Below, in pieces: positions 1 to 7,502 of a stretch of DNA of 64,000 nt. The stretch lies in the NCBI GenBank assembly GCA_934277645.1, contig CAKQUX010000006.1, positions 1 to 64,000 on the forward strand, written 5' to 3'. The notes under the pieces were generated by a model. That model searched no databases. It was not told the origin of the DNA and saw nothing but the letters and a program-made list of their open reading frames with translations. Source of the stretch: an uncultured Clostridia bacterium. GTDB taxonomy: Bacteria; Bacillota; Clostridia; Christensenellales; CAG-917. Position 1 is the first letter of the stretch. The number at the start of each line of letters is the position of its first letter. Both the position numbers and the translations under genes were made by a program.

Positions 1-74
<74 letters not shown>

Positions 75-96
75 ATATTCAGATTAACGCTTAAAG

Positions 97-125
97 ATAG
101 TATCATAATCCAAAAAATAAGTCAA
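97..125 (-). promoter_or_regulatory. Promoter of tRNA-Gly(TCC)
   Basis: On the minus strand TTGACT (120-125) and TACTAT (97-102) are separated by 17 nt. This sigma-A type promoter ends about 20 nt before the tRNA 5' end. Confidence 0.7.
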
Positions 126-131
126 CGATTT

Positions 132-596
132 TTAAGCGATTTTAACGATTTTTGCAATAATATTTTTTTTGTCGATAACGACGTAGCAATAGGACCTTTC
201 GCCCAAATAAGAGTAAGACATACTTCCGCCGTTTATGAGCGTTATATTTCCGTCAGTCGTTATATCGGCGCAGTGGGTATGTCCGTAAAGAACTAAATCC
301 GCTCCGACTTCCTTTGCTTTATATTCGAGATTCAAAAGTCCCGATTTAACTTTATACAGGTGTCCGTGAGTTGCAAAGACTTTGACGTCTTCGACTGTAA
401 ATTCAATTTCGTCAGGTAGGGATATGCCGTCGCAGTTTCCTCGAACGGCGTAAAAGTTAGGACGGTCTAAATAGTTAGTCAGTCCTTCGATGCCGTCGCC
501 GCAAAACACGACGAAATCGGCTTCGTCCAAAACTTGTTTGAAACTTTCGCTAAGCGGCGTGTTGTGGGAATCGGAAAACAAAACGAGAGTTTTCAT
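132..596 (-). CDS. YfcE/MJ0936-family metallophosphodiesterase
   Basis: A 154-residue cytosolic protein of the calcineurin-like metallophosphoesterase superfamily, expected to hydrolyse phosphodiester substrates with a dinuclear metal centre. The family signature is visible: an N-terminal FSDSHN metal-binding motif, then FCGDG near residue 32, RGNCD near residue 52, THGH near residue 76, and GHTH near residue 105. Length is normal for single-domain YfcE proteins. The start codon overlaps the end of the upstream rdgB gene by 4 nt (ATGA), so the two are translationally coupled; this pairing is common in Bacillota. The physiological substrate cannot be told from sequence. A phosphodiesterase call is safe; the exact name is not. 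Confidence 0.9.
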   Translation of the reverse strand: MKTLVLFSDSHNTPLSESFKQVLDEADFVVFCGDGIEGLTNYLDRPNFYAVRGNCDGISLPDEIEFTVEDVKVFATHGHLYKVKSGLLNLEYKAKEVGADLVLYGHTHCADITTDGNITLINGGSMSYSYLGERSYCYVVIDKKNIIAKIVKIA

Positions 597-1165
597 AAAA
601 GTGAAAGCAGCTCCTTTATGGCTTTTGCACGGTGGCTGACTTTGTTTTTAATTTCGCCGTCCGCTTCGGCAAACGTAACGCCGAGTTCGTCACTCAAAAA
701 GAGCGGGTCGTATCCAAAGCCTTTATCGCCTTTCGGGCTTTCCAAAAGCGTGCCATAGGCTCTGCCTTCCGCCGAGACGTATTTGCCGTCAGGATAGTAC
801 AGAACAAGCGAAGCGACGAAATATGCCTTGCGGTTTGTCTTGCCTTTCATATCTTCGACGATTTTCATATTGTTGTTTTGCCAATTGCAATCTTCACCTG
901 CATAGCGCGCGGAATAAATCCCCGGAGCGCCGCCTAACGCTTCGACGCAAAGTCCGCTGTCATCGCCAAGCGCGGGAAGTCCCGAAAGCTCCGCAATCGT
1001 TTTTGCCTTTATGAGCGCGTTTTCAAAAAAACTGTTTCCCGTTTCTTCAATCTCGACGTTTATGCCTTTGTCGCTAAGTCCGTAAACGTGGTCGAATTTT
1101 CCCGAAAGCATTTCGCGGAATTCTTTAAGTTTTCCTTTGTTGTTCGTTGCGATAATCAAATCCAT
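593..1165 (-). CDS. rdgB: XTP/dITP diphosphatase (RdgB/HAM1)
   Basis: A 190-residue Ham1/RdgB nucleotide pyrophosphatase, which removes non-canonical purine nucleotides (XTP, dITP) from the pool to protect DNA. It begins with the diagnostic IIATNNKGKLKEF motif for phosphate binding. It then carries the ALGDDSGLCVEALGGAPG segment near residue 65 with the catalytic aspartates, and GFGYDPLF near residue 148. Length fits the family. A weak Shine-Dalgarno sequence (GGTGAAAT) precedes the ATG. It is the promoter-side partner of the yfcE-like gene, with which it overlaps by 4 nt. The Na/Pi cotransporter gene lies 54 nt upstream on the same strand, so all three may be one operon. Confidence 0.95.
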   Translation of the reverse strand: MDLIIATNNKGKLKEFREMLSGKFDHVYGLSDKGINVEIEETGNSFFENALIKAKTIAELSGLPALGDDSGLCVEALGGAPGIYSARYAGEDCNWQNNNMKIVEDMKGKTNRKAYFVASLVLYYPDGKYVSAEGRAYGTLLESPKGDKGFGYDPLFLSDELGVTFAEADGEIKNKVSHRAKAIKELLSLL

Positions 1166-1219
1166 ATTTCACCGAATGAGTATTTAATGATATGAGTTTT
1201 ATAAATTTAGTTTAATATT

Positions 1220-2215
1220 TTATCGTTGTTCTTTCAAGTGTTTTGCACCTTTAATTTTAGGAAATTTCGACAGCGAAATCAAACTGTTTGTGAACGGATA
1301 CAAAATTACTACGCTGAGCAGATTGAAGATAAGGTGCATCATACTAAGAGCGATTTGCGGTTTTTGAAACGCTTTGCTTAAAAGCGACGCATAACCGAGC
1401 CCGAAAAGGTTAAGCACGTTTGACGCTATCATAAAAATTATTACGCCGATTAAATTGAAAATAAGGTTAAATCGACTGCTGACTTTTGCATTTTCGCTTG
1501 TTCCTGCGCCTGCAATCAAGGCAACCGACGAACTTCCTATATTGCTGCCGAACGTCAACATAATGGCTTGATTAAGGTTTATAACGCCCATAGGCAGCGC
1601 GGCGATAATTATTCCCGTCAAGCCGCTCGAACTTTGCATAACCGCAGTCAAAGCCGCCCCGACCGCAATAAGTAAGTAGTCGTTTGTCAGGTTTGACAAA
1701 AAGCCGACGATTTTTTCGTTTTGAGAAAAACTGCCCATTGCGTCGCTTATTAAAAACAACCCTACGAAAATAAGTCCGAAGCCTGCTGTCAAAAAGCCGA
1801 TTTTTTTTGTCTTGTCTTTTTTGGCGCATACGGTTACCCCTGCACCTATAAGACTTATACTGCCGAAAACGATTTCAAAGTTTATTCCGCCGCCCGATAA
1901 AGTGCTTAGCGCTATTATTTGCGCCGTAACCGTCGTGCCGACGTTCGCGCCCATAACTATCGCCCCCGATTGTACAAGGCTTAAAATACCGCTGTCTACA
2001 AGGCACACGCTTATTGCGGTTACCGCGCCGCTACTTTGGCAAATCGCCGCCGCCGCCGTTCCTATTGCGAGGCAACCGAATTTTCCGCATTTCGGATTTT
2101 TGAACAGTTTGTCGAGCTTGTCGGTCATAAGGTCGCCTATGCCGCCGCTAAGCAGCTTTAACCCGATAATAAACGTACCGACGCCGCAAAAGAAAAGAAA
2201 TACGGAATTTGCCAT
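1220..2215 (-). CDS. Na/Pi cotransporter family protein
   Basis: An integral membrane protein of about 331 residues in the NptA/PNaS family, which couples phosphate (or another small anion) uptake to sodium. The two inverted QSS motifs of the family are present: QSSGAVTAISV near residue 60 and MQSSSGLTGI near residue 195. Each lies between hydrophobic helices, and I count about eight helices. The usual C-terminal PhoU-like cytoplasmic domain is absent, so this is the short form. I chose the ATG at 2215 over a TTG two codons upstream. On the minus strand an extended -10 (TGTCATAAT) ends 7 nt before this ATG and no Shine-Dalgarno sequence is visible, so a leaderless mRNA is possible. Substrate specificity is inferred from family only. 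Confidence 0.88.
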   Translation of the reverse strand: MANSVFLFFCGVGTFIIGLKLLSGGIGDLMTDKLDKLFKNPKCGKFGCLAIGTAAAAICQSSGAVTAISVCLVDSGILSLVQSGAIVMGANVGTTVTAQIIALSTLSGGGINFEIVFGSISLIGAGVTVCAKKDKTKKIGFLTAGFGLIFVGLFLISDAMGSFSQNEKIVGFLSNLTNDYLLIAVGAALTAVMQSSSGLTGIIIAALPMGVINLNQAIMLTFGSNIGSSSVALIAGAGTSENAKVSSRFNLIFNLIGVIIFMIASNVLNLFGLGYASLLSKAFQKPQIALSMMHLIFNLLSVVILYPFTNSLISLSKFPKIKGAKHLKEQR

Positions 2216-2445
2216 ATACAAGATTATGACAAATTTTTTAGAAGTATTCGGTTTTTTGCGCCTTATCTATTTGAGCTTGATATAAAACTTAATACAATTT
2301 GCCGTGCTTAATATAACGTGTTAATATAATATAAATAATAATATATGTTAAAAACGAAATTAAATTTAAAAATTGTTACTATTTTTTAGGAAAAATAAAT
2401 TTTCATATCGTAATATTAAACGGAAGAATCTACTTAGGAAACGTT

Positions 2446-4224
2446 ATGGCAAAGGGTTTCGATACAAATTGGCTTGATGAGTTGAAATATAAGAACGACA
2501 TAGTCGAAGTCATATCACGTTACATACCGTTACAAAAGAAAGGCAGTAAGTATTTCGGTTGCTGTCCTTTTCACCATGAAAAAACCGCTTCGTTCTGCGT
2601 AAATTCGGGCGAGCAGTTTTATCATTGTTTCGGATGCGGCGTTTCGGGTGACGTTATTAAATTTATCAGAGAGATGGAGAGCGTCGATTTTATGGACGCT
2701 TGCAAGATTCTTGCCGACAGAGTGGGAATGATTTTGCCCGATTTTCAGGGCGATGCCGAATACCAAAAAAACAAAGACGAAAAGACAAGACTTACGACGC
2801 TTATGCGAGAGGCGGCGAGATATTACTATTCCGTTTTGACGCACAAAGAGCGCGGACAAAAAGCAAGGGAATACCTGTTTAGCCGCGGCATAAACGAGGA
2901 GTTTATGAAGCAATACGGCTTCGGATTGTCCGACAGTGACAGGGGCGTCGTTTTATATTTAAAACAGAAAGGTTACACCGAAAACGAAATGCGCGATTGC
3001 GGCTTGATTGAGGGCGAACGCAATCCTATCGACGCGTTTCGCGGAAGAATTATAGTCCCTATATTCAATTCTATGGGAAAGGTTGTCGCTTTCGGCGGAA
3101 GAATATATAACGGTGAAGCCGCAAGGGCAAAGTACAAAAACAGCACCAACACCAAAATATTCGACAAGGGCAGGACTATTTACGGCGCAAATTTCGTTAA
3201 GGAGTTTAAGCAAAAAAATGCGCTAAGCGACGTGATTTTGGTTGAAGGATATATGGACGTAATCGCGCTCGGTTCGCACGGAATTCCGAATGCGGTTGCG
3301 GGAATGGGAACGGCGCTCACCGAGGGGCAGGCAAGAGAGTTGACGAGATTGTCGAAAAACATTTACGTTTGCTACGACGGCGACGAGGCAGGCAGAAAAG
3401 CCACTTTGAGAAATATCGACGTTCTTATCAAGCAAGGCGCAGAGCTTAGCGTTGTGTCTCTTCCGGACGGTTACGACCCTGACGATATGATGCGAAAGGA
3501 AAGCGTAGGCGCATTTCAAAAACTGCTTGCCGAAGCGATACCTGCAATCGATTATAAGCTCAAAGTAATCGAGGAAGCAAACGACTTACGGTCGCACAAC
3601 GGCAAAGCAAAATTTATGCAAAGCGCGGTTGAAGTGTTAAACAGTATTCCCGACCTTGCCGAGCGCGCCGTTTATGTAGACGTCGTGTCGAAAAAAACGG
3701 GAATAGCACACGGAGAAATCGAAAAACAAATAAAGGAAATACCGGAAGAAAAGCCGCAAATTTCCGTTTTGAGTTCCGCATTGAAAGCGGACAAGGTTCA
3801 GATGAAGGCGGCAAGATTTGCACTTAACGCAATAATCACGAACAAAAAATACGCCAAACTGTCGGACCTTAAAAGAGATTGGCTTCCGGATGCGACTCAA
3901 ATCGAAATTTACGATTACGTCAAAATGAAAAGCGAACTCGGCGAAAAGGTAGCGGCAGGAATGTTATACGGCAACGTTTCCGAAACGCCGGAACTCGACG
4001 CAGTTATTAATAATTATGAAGAAATAAGCGGCTTGGGGCTTGAAGAGAAGTACTATGTCGATTGTCTTATAAAACTCGCCGACAGTTATTACGGCGAAGA
4101 AATCGAACGACTCACCAAAGAGTTCGAAGACGAAACGGACAGCGGCAAGAAAACCGAACTGCTTAAAAGAATATCGCAAATACAAACAAAACTCAGGTCG
4201 CAGAATTTAGAGGACAAGTATTAG
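2446..4224 (+). CDS. dnaG: DNA primase
   Basis: DnaG synthesises RNA primers at the replication fork. The 592-residue protein has the expected three parts. An N-terminal zinc-binding domain shows CPFHHEKTASF followed by CFGCG (residues about 40-67). A catalytic TOPRIM core carries VILVEGYMDVIAL near residue 265, CYDGDEAGRKA near residue 310 and the acidic GYDPDD near residue 345. A variable C-terminal helical region should contact the DnaB helicase. Length is normal. It heads an operon with rpoD 6 nt downstream, the classical macromolecular-synthesis arrangement, here without rpsU. The start is set by the open frame and a weak upstream AGGAAAC. Confidence 0.97.
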   Translation: MAKGFDTNWLDELKYKNDIVEVISRYIPLQKKGSKYFGCCPFHHEKTASFCVNSGEQFYHCFGCGVSGDVIKFIREMESVDFMDACKILADRVGMILPDFQGDAEYQKNKDEKTRLTTLMREAARYYYSVLTHKERGQKAREYLFSRGINEEFMKQYGFGLSDSDRGVVLYLKQKGYTENEMRDCGLIEGERNPIDAFRGRIIVPIFNSMGKVVAFGGRIYNGEAARAKYKNSTNTKIFDKGRTIYGANFVKEFKQKNALSDVILVEGYMDVIALGSHGIPNAVAGMGTALTEGQARELTRLSKNIYVCYDGDEAGRKATLRNIDVLIKQGAELSVVSLPDGYDPDDMMRKESVGAFQKLLAEAIPAIDYKLKVIEEANDLRSHNGKAKFMQSAVEVLNSIPDLAERAVYVDVVSKKTGIAHGEIEKQIKEIPEEKPQISVLSSALKADKVQMKAARFALNAIITNKKYAKLSDLKRDWLPDATQIEIYDYVKMKSELGEKVAAGMLYGNVSETPELDAVINNYEEISGLGLEEKYYVDCLIKLADSYYGEEIERLTKEFEDETDSGKKTELLKRISQIQTKLRSQNLEDKY

Positions 4225-4230
4225 GAGAAT

Positions 4231-5277
4231 ATGCAAATGGAAAGAGAGCAATTATTGCAAATGGAGATTGAAAAAATCGCCAAACTCGGAAAAGCAAACG
4301 GTTCGATAACCGAAGACGAGGTTATGTCGAAACTCGAACACTTAAAAGCTACTCCCGAAGATATGGAAGTCGTTTTCAACGCTCTTAACGAACAAGGCGT
4401 AGTCGTCAAAGAAATGCCGAAAAACGAAGAAATCGACAAGATTATGGAAGGCAGTTCGGACGACAGCGTAAAAATGTATCTTAAAGATATTGGTAAAGTT
4501 CCGCTTTTAACGCCTGAAAGAGAAGTCGAACTTGCAAAGCGTATGGAGCAAGGCGACGAAGAAGCAAAAGCTATTTTGTCGGAGGCAAACTTGCGTCTTG
4601 TCGTTTCGATTGCGAAGCGTTACGTCGGAAGGGGAATGCAGTTTTTGGATTTGATTCAAGAAGGCAATCTCGGTCTTATGAAAGCGGTCGAAAAGTTCGA
4701 CTATACGAAAGGCTTTAAGTTTTCTACCTACGCGACGTGGTGGATAAGACAAGCGATAACAAGAGCTATCGCCGACCAAGCGAGAACTATTCGTATTCCG
4801 GTACACATGGTTGAAACAATCAACAAACAAGTCAGAGCTACTCGTCAACTTCTTCAAAAACTCGGACGCGAACCGCTTCCTGAAGAAATTGCGGAATATC
4901 TCGGCACAAGCGTTGAGAGAGTGCGTGAAATTCAAAAGATAGCGCAAGACCCTGTGTCGCTCGAAACTCCTATCGGTGAAGAAGAAGACAGCCATCTTGG
5001 CGACTTTATCGAAGACAATACGGCTCAATCTCCTGCGGACGTTGCCGAAAGCAATATGCTTAAAGAACAACTTATTCAGGTTTTGAATACTTTGACTCCG
5101 CGTGAAGAAAAGGTTTTAAGACTTCGTTACGGTCTTGACGACAGCCATCCGAGAACCCTTGAAGAAGTCGGAAAGGAATTTAACGTCACCCGTGAAAGAA
5201 TAAGACAAATCGAAGCAAAGGCGCTTAGAAAACTTCGTCATCCTAACAGACTTAAAAGACTTAAAGATTTCGAATGA
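4231..5277 (+). CDS. rpoD: RNA polymerase primary sigma factor (sigma-70/sigma-A)
   Basis: The housekeeping sigma factor, 348 residues. Region 1.1 is short. Region 1.2 starts around residue 80 (SVKMYLKDIGKVPLL). Region 2 contains NLRLVVSIAKRYVGRG, DLIQEGNLGLMKAVEKFDY and the promoter-melting FSTYATWWIRQAI. Region 3 has RIPVHMVETINK. Region 4.2 ends with TLEEVGKEFNVTRERIRQIE and the HTH-proximal arginines. All are near-invariant for RpoD/SigA, so TTGACA/TATAAT promoters are expected, as seen throughout this window. AGGAGA lies just upstream. The ATG at 4237 has better spacing than 4231, and the two differ by only two residues. The stop overlaps trmK. Confidence 0.97.
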   Translation: MQMEREQLLQMEIEKIAKLGKANGSITEDEVMSKLEHLKATPEDMEVVFNALNEQGVVVKEMPKNEEIDKIMEGSSDDSVKMYLKDIGKVPLLTPEREVELAKRMEQGDEEAKAILSEANLRLVVSIAKRYVGRGMQFLDLIQEGNLGLMKAVEKFDYTKGFKFSTYATWWIRQAITRAIADQARTIRIPVHMVETINKQVRATRQLLQKLGREPLPEEIAEYLGTSVERVREIQKIAQDPVSLETPIGEEEDSHLGDFIEDNTAQSPADVAESNMLKEQLIQVLNTLTPREEKVLRLRYGLDDSHPRTLEEVGKEFNVTRERIRQIEAKALRKLRHPNRLKRLKDFE

Positions 5278-5909
5278 TTAAGCTAAGCGAAAGATTGAAC
5301 GAGATTTTCTGCCACGTCGAAAATTGCGATAGCGTTGCGGACGTCGGAGCGGACCACGGCAAGGTGGCGGTTAAATGCGCTCTTTGCGGCAAAAGGGTCG
5401 TTGCAACCGATATAAGCGCACAAAGTCTGTCAAAGACGAAAGAGCTGGCAGAAAGCTACGGCGTGGACGTTAAAACCGTTGTGTGCGACGGACTCGGATT
5501 AGTACATAGCGGCGAAGTCGAAGCCGTGATAATCGCGGGACTCGGCGGAATCGAAATTGCCAAGATTTTGAATGACGCATTTAGCGATAGAAAGCGTTTT
5601 AAAAAATACGTATTGTCGCCAAACACCGACGCAAAAGTCGTAAGGCAAGCGTTGATTGAAAACGAAATCGGAATAGAGCGCGATTATACGATTTCGGATA
5701 TGGGAAAGTTTTATCCTATTATTGTCGGCGGCGGAAGTTATAAACCGCGTGACGAGTTCGAAATAGAATTCGGCATCGAATATAAGACCGACGAAACGAC
5801 TAAGGCGGCTATGGAAAGCGAGTATGAACGTTTAAAACCGTTTAAGGACAAACTGAGCGACGAAACAAAATCGAGATTCGGACTTTTGGAGAAGATTTAT
5901 GAAACTTAG
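5274..5909 (+). CDS. trmK: tRNA (adenine(22)-N1)-methyltransferase (TrmK family)
   Basis: A 211-residue class I SAM-dependent methyltransferase of the TrmK/YqfN family, which methylates N1 of A22 in bacterial tRNAs. The SAM-binding motif VADVGADHGKVAV is near residue 20, followed by VVATDIS. The family hallmark AVIIAGLGGIEI lies near residue 83, with SPNTDAKVVRQAL near residue 122. Length matches the family. The ATG overlaps the rpoD stop by 4 nt and the 3' end overlaps the next gene by 11 nt. This coupling downstream of rpoD is conserved in many Bacillota. Confidence 0.93.
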   Translation: MIKLSERLNEIFCHVENCDSVADVGADHGKVAVKCALCGKRVVATDISAQSLSKTKELAESYGVDVKTVVCDGLGLVHSGEVEAVIIAGLGGIEIAKILNDAFSDRKRFKKYVLSPNTDAKVVRQALIENEIGIERDYTISDMGKFYPIIVGGGSYKPRDEFEIEFGIEYKTDETTKAAMESEYERLKPFKDKLSDETKSRFGLLEKIYET

Positions 5910-6645
5910 CGAATTAAACGACGTTATATATGAAGTTGCGCCTGCATCTCTTGCCGCAGACTATGACAATACCGGCATTATGCTCGGTGACCCTGACGCG
6001 GAAGTCAAGGGCGTTTTGACAACGCTCGACGCAACAGTCGACGCAGTTAAGGAATGCGAGAAACTCGGATATAACGTTTTGCTTACGCATCATCCTTTGT
6101 TCTTTAAGGACGTAAAAAGCATAACGCCTTGTAATAGAACGGGCAAAGTTGCGATAGAAGCGATAAAAAACGGAATTGCCGTTTTGTCGCATCACACAAA
6201 CTTTGATAATTCGCCTGTCGGACTTAACGCATTGTTTGCCGAAATCGTCGGCGGAAAAAACGTAAATCTCACAAACGACGGCGCATTGTTTGAAACGTCG
6301 GCAACGCTTAAAGAACTCTCGAAGACGATTGCCGAAAAATTTGAAACCACCGTCAGAGTTGTCGGTGATTTGAACAAAAAAATCGAAAAAGCGTTCGTAA
6401 TTACGGGCGCAGGCGGAAGAGACAGCGACGCCTTGCGTTTTGCGTCGGAAAATGCCGACGTGTTTATATCGGGCGAAATGAAACATAATTTTGCCTATGA
6501 TTGCGGCGAGCTGGCTTTGATTGAAATATCGCATTATGCAAGCGAAAGAATATGCAATGCGGCGCTTAAAAGAATACTCGATAAACACGGCGTGAAAAGC
6601 GCAGCTTTTGACGTGCCGCCTTATATCGAAGTTTACGAAAAGTGA
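5899..6645 (+). CDS. Nif3-like dinuclear metal centre protein
   Basis: A 248-residue DUF34/NIF3 family protein (YqfO/YbgI group; GTP cyclohydrolase I type 2-like fold). Metal-ligand motifs are visible: LTHHPLFF near residue 65 and LSHHTNFDNS near residue 97. A C-terminal segment reads FISGEMKHNFAYD, then EISHYASE near residue 218, supplying the remaining ligands. This is the short form without the central PII-like insertion of YqfO. The biochemical role is unsettled; metal insertion or nucleotide metabolism have been proposed for the family. It overlaps trmK by 11 nt, the standard neighbour in this operon. Confidence 0.92.
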   Translation: MKLSELNDVIYEVAPASLAADYDNTGIMLGDPDAEVKGVLTTLDATVDAVKECEKLGYNVLLTHHPLFFKDVKSITPCNRTGKVAIEAIKNGIAVLSHHTNFDNSPVGLNALFAEIVGGKNVNLTNDGALFETSATLKELSKTIAEKFETTVRVVGDLNKKIEKAFVITGAGGRDSDALRFASENADVFISGEMKHNFAYDCGELALIEISHYASERICNAALKRILDKHGVKSAAFDVPPYIEVYEK

Positions 6646-6710
6646 CTATGAATCGTCGATTTGCTTTCATAGTCGCAATTAAATACGAAATAACCCTTTG
6701 GAGGTCATAA

Positions 6711-7421
6711 ATGAAATTTGAAAAGATTTTACAATATCAAGAAGTCGACAAAAAACTTACGGCGATAGAGCAAGAGTTTTTTAAAAACGAAATTTGCGTA
6801 ACTTTTGTAGGTATGCAAAACAAACTTAAACAAGCCGCCGTTAAACTTGATAAGGTAAAGACGGAAGCGGCAGAAGTCGCAAAAAGCGAAAAAACATACG
6901 TCAGCCGCATAGAAAAAGTTAAAAACGAACTTTCGGAACTTGACAAGGTCGTAGACGAAATAGAAGACTTGAACGAAGCCGAGCATTACGTCAAACTTAT
7001 TACGAACCTTGCAAAAGAGCTTGAAAGCCTTGAAAAGGAACTTAGCAAAGACAAGACGAAAGCGGTCGAAGTCAACAAAGAATGGGCGGAAACGATGAAA
7101 GTCGGTCAAGATTGCACAAAGAAAATCAAGGCGATAAAAGCGCAATACGACGAACTTTTTAATAAAACCAAGGCAGACAGGGCGGTAGTCGAAAAAGAAC
7201 TTAAAGCCATTCAAAAGGACATTCCTGCCGATATGCTCGAAAAATATATCGCCCTTAAAAAAGCGAAAAAACTTCCTGCATTTGTCGAATACGAAATGGG
7301 AAGCAAAATGTGCAGCGGTTGCCGAATGGAGCTTAGCCAAGACGTGGTGTCGAAGCTCAAAAACGCAGGCGATATGGCTGAGTGTTCCGATTGCGGAAGA
7401 ATTTTGTTTATAAAAGATTAG
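6711..7421 (+). CDS. Coiled-coil C4-type zinc-ribbon protein (CdsZ/DUF164-like)
   Basis: A 236-residue protein with a long, charged, heptad-rich coiled coil (about residues 10-180). A C-terminal C4 zinc ribbon follows (CSGCRMELS near residue 200, then CSDCGRIL near the end). This is the architecture of the PF02591 family found next to nif3-like genes in many bacteria. The family is thought to bind nucleic acid or act as a scaffold, but I can assign no specific role. GGAGG lies 8 nt before the ATG. It is the last gene of the dnaG operon and no strong terminator follows it. Confidence 0.85.
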   Translation: MKFEKILQYQEVDKKLTAIEQEFFKNEICVTFVGMQNKLKQAAVKLDKVKTEAAEVAKSEKTYVSRIEKVKNELSELDKVVDEIEDLNEAEHYVKLITNLAKELESLEKELSKDKTKAVEVNKEWAETMKVGQDCTKKIKAIKAQYDELFNKTKADRAVVEKELKAIQKDIPADMLEKYIALKKAKKLPAFVEYEMGSKMCSGCRMELSQDVVSKLKNAGDMAECSDCGRILFIKD

Positions 7422-7442
7422 TTTTAAGTTTTAGCGCAAAAT

Positions 7443-7484
7443 GAACGCCACGCGTTCTAAAATGCCGACGGATAGCTTTCGGCA
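7443..7484 (+). other. Two small hairpins upstream of lacZ
   Basis: GAACGC/GCGTTC (7443-7457) and TGCCGA/TCGGCA (7463-7484) can form consecutive stem-loops in the 81-nt gap before the beta-galactosidase gene. Neither has a U-tract, so they are more likely mRNA-processing or stability elements than terminators. Confidence 0.4.
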
Positions 7485-7502
7485 AACAATTACGGGGGTA
7501 AT